This document shows, piece by piece, positions 1 through 7,449 of a DNA stretch of 64,000 bases. This stretch comes from an uncultured bacterium (GTDB taxonomy: Bacteria > Vulcanimicrobiota > Xenobia > Xenobiales > Xenobiaceae): NCBI GenBank assembly GCA_934644775.1, contig CAKUDB010000003.1:62001-126000 (forward strand). The letters are read 5' to 3'. A model generated the notes under the pieces. That model searched no databases and had not been told where the DNA came from. It saw nothing but the letters and a program-made list of their open reading frames with translations. Numbering within the stretch: the stretch's first letter is position 1; every line of letters begins with the position of its first letter. The position numbers were made by a program, and so were the translations under genes.

Positions 1-1465
1 GATTTAAAGAATGGGAAGCTTTTACCAAAAGATAGTCGCCAGGACGACGCAAAGTATTTAATTTAACTAAGGCTTCTTCATAGTCGGACGCCCAAACAGC
101 TTTTAAGCCTTGCTCTAAAGCTCTATCTACCATATAACGACTTAACTGGCCTACCCCGATTAAAATATCGATACCCAAGCTGGCACACAGAGCCCCCACT
201 TCTTCGTGCATTAGTCGCTCGTTGCTACCTAATTCCAACATATCTCCCAAAATAGCGATACGCTGCTGCCTACGGTCGGGGTGACTACTTTCCCTCTTTA
301 TAGGGGCTAAGCACTGAGCTTCTGTAACTAAATTGGGCAATTGGGCCAGCAAGGCCAAAGCCGCTTTTACAGAACTGGGAGCGGCGTTGTAAGAGTCGTC
401 GATTAAAATAGTTCCATCAGGAGCCATCTCTATCTCTAGACGCTTACCAGTTAGAGTACAACTAGCCAAGCCCTGAGCCGCTTCCTCTACCGAAAGGCCC
501 ACTTCGTAGCTGGCCGCTAAAGCGGCCAACATATTGGCACAATTATGTCGGCCTGGCACAGGTAAGAAAAGCTCTTTTTCTCCTTCAGGACAAGTAAAGC
601 GCACCTTTTGCCCCCAAACAAAACGACGCCACCCAGAATTGTCCGCCCAATCACCTAAACTTATCTCCTCTTGGGCAGCCAATAAACGCCAAGTGGCCTG
701 GGGGTTACTTAAGCCAAAAGAGACTCGCTTACCTAAAGCGTGCTCACATAAAAGCTCATAAAAATCGGAGTCGGCTGGCAAAATAGCTACTCCTTTGGGA
801 GAGCTGTAATCTAATAATTCAGCTTTAGCTAAAGCGATCTCTCGGCGAGTACCCAGACGCTCTAGGTGGGATTCACCTATAGTGGTAATAATACTTACTT
901 GCGGTTGGGCTATTTTGGCTAAGCGGCCAATCTCACCGCGAGCTCTCATACCCATTTCTACTACGGCCCACTGGCTCTCTTTAGTTAGAGATAGCAAAGT
1001 TTGGGCAAAACCTACTTCGTTATTATGGTTGGCTAGAGTGGCCCCTACCCGATACTTTCTACTTAAAATAGCTTTAGTAAAGTCTTTGGTAGTAGTTTTG
1101 CCTACCGATCCAGTTATGCCTACTACTTTTACTCCACAACAGTCCTTATAGTAGCCACTAAGTGAAAGATAAGCTTGTAAGCCCGAATCGACAAAGATTA
1201 TCCGATCCCGATAAGTTGTAGGCACTTCCAGGGCTCCAGCTTCCTTTTTCGACCACAACGCGCCAGCCGCGCCCCCTTCTAAAGCCGACTCTACAAATTT
1301 GTGTCCATTAAAACGCTCTCCACATAAAGGCACGAATAATCCCCCCTTTACAGGGTAGCGGCTGTCAGTAAAAAGACCAGTAAAAAGATAATCCTCGGCA
1401 ATATCGCTCGGAAGCTCGCTATTAAGTAGCCCAGCTATAGCTTGGGCTAGCCAAATTTTGTCCAT
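1..1465 (-). CDS. murF: MurF, UDP-MurNAc-tripeptide:D-Ala-D-Ala ligase (partial, C-terminus off the window)
   Basis: The minus strand reads from an ATG at 1465 through 488 codons to the left edge without a stop, so the C-terminus is missing. The product adds D-Ala-D-Ala to the UDP-MurNAc-tripeptide in the cytoplasm, the last soluble step of peptidoglycan precursor synthesis. Visible features are the Mur ligase ATP loop GITGSVGKTTTK near residue 115, an EMGMRARGEI stretch, a TTIGESHLE segment and DDSYNAAP, all typical of MurF. It follows murE with a 111-base gap that holds a hairpin. No convincing Shine-Dalgarno site precedes the ATG, which suggests weak or coupled initiation. Identity is firm from the motifs and from its place in the dcw cluster. 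Confidence 0.93.
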   Translation of the reverse strand, partial: MDKIWLAQAIAGLLNSELPSDIAEDYLFTGLFTDSRYPVKGGLFVPLCGERFNGHKFVESALEGGAAGALWSKKEAGALEVPTTYRDRIIFVDSGLQAYLSLSGYYKDCCGVKVVGITGSVGKTTTKDFTKAILSRKYRVGATLANHNNEVGFAQTLLSLTKESQWAVVEMGMRARGEIGRLAKIAQPQVSIITTIGESHLERLGTRREIALAKAELLDYSSPKGVAILPADSDFYELLCEHALGKRVSFGLSNPQATWRLLAAQEEISLGDWADNSGWRRFVWGQKVRFTCPEGEKELFLPVPGRHNCANMLAALAASYEVGLSVEEAAQGLASCTLTGKRLEIEMAPDGTILIDDSYNAAPSSVKAALALLAQLPNLVTEAQCLAPIKRESSHPDRRQQRIAILGDMLELGSNERLMHEEVGALCASLGIDILIGVGQLSRYMVDRALEQGLKAVWASDYEEALVKLNTLRRPGDYLLVKASHSLN

Positions 1466-1513
1466 AATCTAGTTTGATAGATCCCGTTTCTGAAAAGATA
1501 AACCTATAACAAA

Positions 1514-1554
1514 GTCCCCTCACCCTAAATAGCCAATATTTAAGATGAGAGGAC
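1514..1554 (-). terminator. Hairpin between murE and murF
   Basis: A 9-base inverted repeat (GTCCCCTCA at 1514-1522 against TGAGAGGAC at 1546-1554, one mismatch) lies between the murE stop and the murF start. On the minus strand only a short T-poor run follows, so it could be a weak attenuator or an mRNA stability element rather than a full terminator. Confidence 0.35.
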
Positions 1555-1576
1555 TACCCGGAATTTGGGAAAAAAA

Positions 1577-3178
1577 TCAGAGAGCGCTGCCAAAAACGTA
1601 GCGACTATGATCTAAAGCTCGACGGTTCCAAGCCGTTTGCATACGAATGCGCCCCACAGCCAAATTATCTAGGGCACCCGACTGGAGAGCCGATTTACTT
1701 AAAGCTTTCTTAGCTTGCTCTACGTCGTCAAAATGGATGGTGCGGTCGGCAAACTTTTGGTAAGTTTCATGGCCCTTACCAGCAATAACCACAGTGTCGC
1801 CAGGCTTGGCATTAACTACCGCCTTTTCTATAGCTTCGGCCCTGTCGTAAATAATCTCCACATGCTCCATATTAGCCGTGGAAATACCCGACAAAATTTG
1901 CTTGACAATACTCTCAGGGACTTCGCTACGCGGATTATCGGTAGTAATATAAACTTTATCGGCTTTTTCTACAGCCAAACGGCCCATAATCGGACGTTTG
2001 CCCTTATCGCGATCGCCTCCACAACCAAAGACTAAACAGAGGCGGCCAGTAGTAATTAAACGAGCCGAATCGAGCAAATGCTCTAAGCCGTCGGGAGTAT
2101 GGGCATAATCGACTATAACGGTAAAACTTTGGCCCATACGCACCAACTGGAAGCGCCCAGGAACGGCCTCCACCGCTTCAAGCGCCTTAACTACACAATC
2201 TAAACCGATACGCAAGGCCATACCGACAGCCGCTGCCGCTAAAGCGTTGTGTAAGTTGAACAGGCCAGACAATTGCAAATTGACGTCACGCTCGCCGACT
2301 CTAGTTTCTAAAGTAAAACTCAAACCGGCCGGCCCAGCTACCACATTAAAGGCCCGCACATCAGCCTTGTGGCTAGTTCCGTAGGTAATTACCGGAACCC
2401 TATCTTTAATAAGCTCGATAAGGCGCTGACTATAAGGATCATCTAAATTGATCACGGCAAAAGGCCCTACAGCCCTTTCACCATAAACGCCCAGACGAGT
2501 GAAGAGTTTCGCCTTGGCTTGGAAATAGTTTTCCATAGTACCATGGAAGTCTAAATGATCCTGAGTTAAGTTGGTAAAAACGGCAATATCGTAAGGTATA
2601 GCATAAACGCGATCTAAAGCTAAGGCGTGGGAAGAGACTTCCATTACTACACTATCTTGCCCAGCTTCGACCATTTGGGCAAACATTTTGTGTAAATCGA
2701 AAGAACCAGGAGTAGTGTTGGAAAGCTTTTGCACTTGGCCAGCCACGTGAGCTTCGATAGTACCTAACATGCCAGGATCGTAGCCAGCCGCCTTGAGCAC
2801 AGCTTCTACCAAATAGGAAGTGGTAGTTTTGCCATTAGTGCCAGTAATGCCGATATTAAGCAACTTTTGGGCCGGGTTGCCAAAGAAGTGAGAGGCCAGA
2901 ATGGCCAAGGCCCGACGGGTCTTTTTAGTCTTGATAAAGGTTATCCCCGAATGGGCTACAGTCTCGGGAATATACTCTACCACTAAAGCTTTGGCCCCTT
3001 TGGCCACAGCTTCGGCAGCAAAAGCGTGACCGTCACTTTGGAAGCCGGTAACGCAAACAAAAAGATCTCCGGCCTTCACTTGTCGGGAATCGCAACTCAA
3101 GCCGCTAACTTCCACACAAGGATCGCCTACAACTTCAGCATGTTTTAGCAGTTGACTTAACTCAGCTATGCTCGCCAT
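1577..3178 (-). CDS. murE: MurE, UDP-MurNAc-L-Ala-D-Glu:meso-diaminopimelate ligase
   Basis: This cytoplasmic ATP-dependent ligase adds the third stem-peptide residue. The ATP loop GTNGKTTT is at residues 113-120. The substrate-selecting DNPRSE is at 414-419; DNPR is the family signature for meso-DAP, whereas lysine-adding enzymes differ there, so the peptidoglycan is predicted to be DAP type. GKGHETYQ near 468-475 is also conserved. The protein has 533 residues and carries about 40 residues beyond the usual C-terminal end (after about 495), with no recognised motif. It lies 40 bases downstream of ftsI in the same direction. A GAGGAG site sits about 15 bases before the ATG, rather far, so the start is the likely but not certain one. 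Confidence 0.95.
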   Translation of the reverse strand: MASIAELSQLLKHAEVVGDPCVEVSGLSCDSRQVKAGDLFVCVTGFQSDGHAFAAEAVAKGAKALVVEYIPETVAHSGITFIKTKKTRRALAILASHFFGNPAQKLLNIGITGTNGKTTTSYLVEAVLKAAGYDPGMLGTIEAHVAGQVQKLSNTTPGSFDLHKMFAQMVEAGQDSVVMEVSSHALALDRVYAIPYDIAVFTNLTQDHLDFHGTMENYFQAKAKLFTRLGVYGERAVGPFAVINLDDPYSQRLIELIKDRVPVITYGTSHKADVRAFNVVAGPAGLSFTLETRVGERDVNLQLSGLFNLHNALAAAAVGMALRIGLDCVVKALEAVEAVPGRFQLVRMGQSFTVIVDYAHTPDGLEHLLDSARLITTGRLCLVFGCGGDRDKGKRPIMGRLAVEKADKVYITTDNPRSEVPESIVKQILSGISTANMEHVEIIYDRAEAIEKAVVNAKPGDTVVIAGKGHETYQKFADRTIHFDDVEQAKKALSKSALQSGALDNLAVGRIRMQTAWNRRALDHSRYVFGSAL

Positions 3179-3218
3179 AACTTTTATCGAGTTCTCCTCA
3201 CTTTAATCAACGTACCTT

Positions 3219-5096
3219 TTACAAACCCGTCTCCGGATTTAGCTGTTTATAACCTGGAGTTGGAGGTACTCCCAACACAGGCAAAATTTTACTACAAATT
3301 TTATTAAAAACTGGAGCAGCTACCAAACCGCCGTAGTAGACAGGCCAAGGCTTTTCGATCTTCACTACAACTACTACCTCGGGATTGTCAATAGGAGCTA
3401 TACCCACAAAACCGGCGATATATTTTTGATCCATATAGCCATGCTCGCCCGCTACTTGGGCCGTTCCCGTTTTGCCCCCCACTCTGTAGCCAGCCACTCT
3501 GGCCCTAGAACCGGTACCGTGACTAATAACTCCAGCCATAACTTCGCGCATCTCTCCAGCACCACTCTTACTAATGGGCTGGCTGAGCACTTCAGGCTTA
3601 AGAGAGTGGATTACTTCTTTATAGGCCCCCTTCTTATCTTCGTCGGCTTCTTTGCGAATATATTCGTGCACAACTCGGCCTTCAGGAGTGATGATCTCTT
3701 TTACTAAGTGGGGCTTCATACGTATGCCGTCATTGGCAATAGCTTGCACAGCGGAAGCCAATTGTAGAGGCGTAATAGCTACCCCTTGACCAAAAGAGAT
3801 ATTGGCCAACCTAAAACGGCCCCAATCTTGCCAATTATCGAAAAGGCCAGAAGATTCGCCCAAAACTTCCGTACCGGTAACATGGCCAATACCAAACTTA
3901 TCTAGCCCTTCGCCCATCTTCTTCTTACCTAATTCCAAAGCGAAAGAAGCCGTTCCCGTATTAAAAGAGTAAGCCACAATATCGGCAATAGTCTCGTAGC
4001 CCTTGGAATAAAGGCCGTCGTCGGCATTATTAACTACGTCGCCATCTATATAGAGCCTACCAGGACAGTAAAATTGGGAACCAGCATGGTAACCATTATT
4101 GATAGCTACACTAGCTGACAATACTTTAAAAATTGAGCCCGGCTCATAGACGTCGCAAACGGCTCGGTTACGCCAACGCTCCTGAGGAAATTTATAATAG
4201 GTAGCTGGATCGAAGTCGGGATAAGTGGCCATAGCCAGAATATCGGCATTTTTGGCATCGAGAACTACTACTGATCCACCAAAAGCGTGGAACTGGGCCA
4301 CAGTTTTTCTCAGTTCTTCTTCGACGACAAACTGAATACGCTCGTCGATAGTGAGGACTATACTACTACCGTTAAGAGAGCTCTCCTCAAATTTTTTGTC
4401 CTTCTTAATAGTGGCTGAAGGGACTCCAGGAATAGCATTGCCTAAAACATCCATTACTTCGGTAGAGTTGTCTGTTTGGGGAGTAAGTTCGCGATTAAAA
4501 AAAAGCTCAGTCCCTTCTACGCCTTCTTCGTCACGATTGACAATACCTAAAATATGGGAAGCTAAACGCCCCTTAGGATAAAAACGATGGCCAGAGCTTT
4601 CTTTGGCAACTTCTATACCGTAGAGGGGATTTTTAGTCTCGTCTATGGGTTCGTCTTCAGGTTGCAAGTCGGCTTTAAGCTTAACTACAGCGTCACACAT
4701 CTCGTCGGGCGCTTTGTACTTTAAGTTGACAAAAGTATCGCCGCTACTAAGGATGGAGTATAACTGGCTCCGCTCCATTTTTAAAAGAGGAGCTAAGTAC
4801 GAGCTCACTTGAGCCGGATCTTTTATTTGGTAAGGATGGCTGTTAATAGAGCGGCGATCGCTGCTGGTGGCTAAAGTTTGATGGTTGCGATCGAGAATAT
4901 CCCCTCTGAGACCGCGCCTGGAACCGATAACTTGCTTTAGCTGGCTTTGCTTCTTTTGCGCTTCGTACTTATAAAAATGATCATTAAGACACTGAAGCCA
5001 AAGCTGTCTAAGCATAACTATGCCCAGAAAGACTAGCAACAACACAAAAACTGCTATAGCTCTTCGTTTAAAGGTTTCTTTCCAGAGTTTGTCCAT
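3219..5096 (-). CDS. ftsI: Class B penicillin-binding protein (FtsI/PBP3-type transpeptidase)
   Basis: This is a septal peptidoglycan transpeptidase anchored in the inner membrane. One membrane segment covers about residues 12-33. A PBP dimer domain follows, then the transpeptidase domain with all three active-site motifs: SxxK with S321 and K324 (SIFK), SFN at 377-379 and KTG at 542-544. The length of 625 residues is normal and no PASTA repeats are seen. It sits between the ftsL-like gene and murE in the standard dcw order, which favours FtsI over an elongation-type PBP2. A terminator-like hairpin lies in the 104-base gap upstream. Confidence 0.94.
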   Translation of the reverse strand: MDKLWKETFKRRAIAVFVLLLVFLGIVMLRQLWLQCLNDHFYKYEAQKKQSQLKQVIGSRRGLRGDILDRNHQTLATSSDRRSINSHPYQIKDPAQVSSYLAPLLKMERSQLYSILSSGDTFVNLKYKAPDEMCDAVVKLKADLQPEDEPIDETKNPLYGIEVAKESSGHRFYPKGRLASHILGIVNRDEEGVEGTELFFNRELTPQTDNSTEVMDVLGNAIPGVPSATIKKDKKFEESSLNGSSIVLTIDERIQFVVEEELRKTVAQFHAFGGSVVVLDAKNADILAMATYPDFDPATYYKFPQERWRNRAVCDVYEPGSIFKVLSASVAINNGYHAGSQFYCPGRLYIDGDVVNNADDGLYSKGYETIADIVAYSFNTGTASFALELGKKKMGEGLDKFGIGHVTGTEVLGESSGLFDNWQDWGRFRLANISFGQGVAITPLQLASAVQAIANDGIRMKPHLVKEIITPEGRVVHEYIRKEADEDKKGAYKEVIHSLKPEVLSQPISKSGAGEMREVMAGVISHGTGSRARVAGYRVGGKTGTAQVAGEHGYMDQKYIAGFVGIAPIDNPEVVVVVKIEKPWPVYYGGLVAAPVFNKICSKILPVLGVPPTPGYKQLNPETGL

Positions 5097-5144
5097 CTTT
5101 CACTTTTACCAATAGGAAAGGAGCTATTCCCCTTGGTATTACCA

Positions 5145-5176
5145 CAAAAAAATATCCGCGCAGAAGACTGCGCAGA
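5145..5176 (-). terminator. Terminator-like hairpin between ftsL-like gene and ftsI
   Basis: On the minus strand a 6-bp GC-rich stem (GCGCAG/CTGCGC, 5158-5173) with a 4-base loop is followed after a few bases by a run of seven T. It has the form of an intrinsic terminator or attenuator inside the dcw operon and would reduce read-through from rsmH-ftsL into ftsI-murE-murF. Confidence 0.45.
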
Positions 5177-5200
5177 TTGGCCAGAAAAAGTCTCTTCTAT

Positions 5201-5677
5201 TTATGGTTGATAATCGGCAGAGCTAATAACGGGCGCATAGGCGACTTTTACCCTACCATCGTCGGCCACAGATACGCGCACTACTTGCACACCCTCAGCG
5301 TTAGGATATTCCATACCTAACTTGAGAGCTTGTTGGGAGATCCGATCCAAAGAAGAGAGTTGCTCTACTTGCAAATCGGTTTCGACTTTTTGTTTTTCCA
5401 AAGAGGCCAACCTATGTTGAGCTCGGTTAAGTTCGTATTGAACTTCGACGATACCAGCGTATTGCAAAGTAACTAAAAACAAAAAAGATAGCAATACAGC
5501 CGAGACACAAAAGCACCAGACCTTGGGAATAACAGCCAACTTAGGAATCTCGGCCTTAGCCTGAGCCGAAATAGTATTCAATCCCTCTGTTGAACGTACC
5601 GCCCGCCTGCGAATCTGTCTAGTCCATTCAGGCAACCTGCCTAGGCCGATAGCAGGACGTGCACTAAACTGAGCCAT
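5201..5677 (-). CDS. ftsL: FtsL-like division protein (bitopic, short coiled coil)
   Basis: A 158-residue protein with a basic N-terminal cytoplasmic tail of about 50 residues, one membrane segment at about 53-75, then a heptad-rich stretch (about 76-125) and a short C-terminal region. This topology, plus its position between rsmH and ftsI, is what defines FtsL in most dcw clusters; FtsL sequences diverge so much that residue identity is not informative. It would act with FtsB/DivIC and FtsQ to recruit FtsW/FtsI to the septum. The start is well supported: GGAGG lies 7 bases before the ATG on the minus strand. The long basic N-terminal tail is larger than in E. coli FtsL. Confidence 0.7.
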   Translation of the reverse strand: MAQFSARPAIGLGRLPEWTRQIRRRAVRSTEGLNTISAQAKAEIPKLAVIPKVWCFCVSAVLLSFLFLVTLQYAGIVEVQYELNRAQHRLASLEKQKVETDLQVEQLSSLDRISQQALKLGMEYPNAEGVQVVRVSVADDGRVKVAYAPVISSADYQP

Positions 5678-5762
5678 TGTTTTTCCTCCACCACAGAAAA
5701 ACTTGCGTAAAATAACTAAGATAATAACCTAAGGACAACTTCTAAAAGATAGAAGCCACCTT

Positions 5763-6752
5763 TCATTCTAAACATTCGGCTACCCGCAACTTAGCCGAAC
5801 GAGAACGAGGATTTAATTCTAATTCTTCATTGCTTGGGACTATCGGACGCTTAGTAAGTTCTTTAAGAGTAGCTTTAGCGCCACAAGTACAAATAGGCGC
5901 CAAAGGAGGACAGGTACAACGTCCCAAACATTGCTTAATAGCTGTCTTGACGATACGATCTTCTAAAGAGTGATAGCTAATCACGGCGATACGCCCGCCT
6001 GTGTCAAGCAACTTAATGGCAGCATGTACGCCTTTTTCTAAAACGCCCAATTCGTCATTTACTGCAATACGCAAAGCTTGAAAAGTTCGAGTGGCTGGAT
6101 GGATAGCTTTGCTTTTACCATGTGAGGAAGCTCTGGGAGTGGGGACAACATTAGAGATAAGGTTGGCTAGCTCGAAGGTAGTAGCTATAGGCTGTAATTC
6201 TCGCTGGGCAACGATAGCTCTGGCTATCTTGCCAGCGAAACGTTCTTCTCCATAATCGCTTATTATTCTATATAAATCTTCGTAGGACGCACTATTTACC
6301 AAATCGGCCGCACTGGCTACCTCGTCTGAATCAGACATCCTCATATCCAATTTACCGTCATGTCTGAAAGAAAAACCGCGCCAGGGCGTATCGAGTTGGT
6401 GAGAAGACACCCCCAAATCCATAAGAATACCGTCTACTTTATAAGTTCCAACCTTAGTAAGTAGTTCCTCCATATCAGAAAAATTACCGCGCAAAATCTT
6501 AAAAGAAATTTGCTGGCCAACTTCCCCTTGCAAAACTCCGCTCTCCTCGATAGCCTTAGTAGCTTCAACGATAGCTTCGGGATCCTGATCTATAGAAAAA
6601 AGACTGCCGCCGCCGCACTGGCGCAACTTTTGCAAGATAGCTAGAGTATGGCCGCCGCCTCCCAATGTTGCATCTAAATAGACGCCGCCACGCCTAATTT
6701 TTAGAAAATCTAGAACTTCATGGAGAAGAACGGGGACATGATATTCGCTCAT
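5763..6752 (-). CDS. rsmH: RsmH (MraW), 16S rRNA C1402 N4-methyltransferase
   Basis: This SAM-dependent methyltransferase modifies C1402 in the ribosomal P site. It shows the N-terminal HVPVLLHEVL motif, the SAM loop DATLGGGGHT, LMDLGVSSHQLD, the FSFRHDGKLDMRM stretch, a VISYHSLEDRIVK block and the CTCPPLAPICTCG cysteine cluster, all standard for the family. Length (329 residues) is normal. It is the first gene of the dcw cluster here; mraZ, which usually precedes it, is absent, and the upstream 697 bases are non-coding. A candidate promoter lies about 135 bases upstream. The Shine-Dalgarno site is weak. Confidence 0.96.
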   Translation of the reverse strand: MSEYHVPVLLHEVLDFLKIRRGGVYLDATLGGGGHTLAILQKLRQCGGGSLFSIDQDPEAIVEATKAIEESGVLQGEVGQQISFKILRGNFSDMEELLTKVGTYKVDGILMDLGVSSHQLDTPWRGFSFRHDGKLDMRMSDSDEVASAADLVNSASYEDLYRIISDYGEERFAGKIARAIVAQRELQPIATTFELANLISNVVPTPRASSHGKSKAIHPATRTFQALRIAVNDELGVLEKGVHAAIKLLDTGGRIAVISYHSLEDRIVKTAIKQCLGRCTCPPLAPICTCGAKATLKELTKRPIVPSNEELELNPRSRSAKLRVAECLE

Positions 6753-6888
6753 TGATACTATGTTGAAGGCCCAAACCTGATATATTCTTTAACTTACTGC
6801 TAACAACATGTTAACAGCAACTTCTATAGGCTCGGAGTAGCTGTAGCCCTTTTCCCAAGTATCGCCACCCCAGCCAGCAGCTTCTTTG

Positions 6889-6917
6889 ATACTAACCACC
6901 CGAACTTATTTAGTCAA
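6889..6917 (-). promoter_or_regulatory. Candidate sigma-70-type promoter for rsmH/dcw operon
   Basis: On the minus strand TTGACT (6912-6917) and TAGTAT (6889-6894) are separated by 17 bases. The -35 matches the consensus at five of six positions and the -10 at four of six. Transcription would begin near 6882, giving a leader of about 130 bases to rsmH. Confidence 0.5.
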
Positions 6918-7118
6918 TTAAAACCCAATGAGGTATATGCGACTTTCCAGCTCTTTTTATAGCCCCTTTTGCACTACATATAGTGTCATACCCACCAAAC
7001 AATACACATATTTAGATCTAACCTTTGACTTTTATTAGAGACATAAACAGGACATTTTGCCTCACACGCCTAACACATACGCTGTATATAAGACATCATT
7101 TTACTTATTAAGGTTAGC

Positions 7119-7148
7119 TTGAAAAAGCTCTTTTTTTATTTTTAAAAT
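7119..7148 (+). promoter_or_regulatory. Weak candidate promoter for the DegT-like/proline-repeat gene
   Basis: TTGAAA (7119-7124) and TAAAAT (7143-7148) are 18 bases apart in an AT-rich stretch. The elements are good matches, but AT-rich DNA produces such pairs by chance. The transcript would have a leader of about 300 bases. Confidence 0.3.
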
Positions 7149-7449
7149 ATGACGTAATGTTAAGATTTTGTAATATTATTGAGCTTAATTTATCAAAAAA
7201 AGGGAGCTAAAAATTTTGCCCCTCTAGGAGAAAGGCCCTTGAAGGAAGTTGGTGGCCCTTTCCTAAAATTGGCTCTAAGTGGCGTTACGTTCTGGCGATT
7301 TTTTGCTACCAACAAAAACGCATCGAAGATAAGTATCTAGTAAAGAAAGGGTAATTGACTTTTCTAGGAGCAACTTTCGGCCCTGTCGGCCTAAAACGGC
7401 CAACTGCCGCAGTATTATCTCGAGTGGGAGTAGTCAATTTGCAACAAAA

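Larger units (their letters stand above)
6753..7449. other. 697-base non-coding gap between divergent genes
   Basis: No credible gene is seen on either strand. The middle (about 6940-7200) is richer in A and T than its surroundings. It contains the rsmH promoter candidate, a small palindrome (CACTA/TAGTG near 6971-6984), a stem with one mismatch (GAAAGGCCC pairing with GGCCCTTTC near 7233-7264), and three close CGGCC copies near 7376-7402 just ahead of the next gene. The repeated TCTAGGAG octamer (near 7224 and 7364) may mark ribosome-binding sites of undetected small ORFs or be chance. A long 5' leader for the downstream gene is possible. Confidence 0.5.

Noticed and set aside
6753..6950. 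MraZ-box repeats (TGGG direct repeats) upstream of rsmH
   Set aside because: A few CCCA/CCCC words occur but not three copies at the regular 10-base spacing, and no mraZ gene is present.
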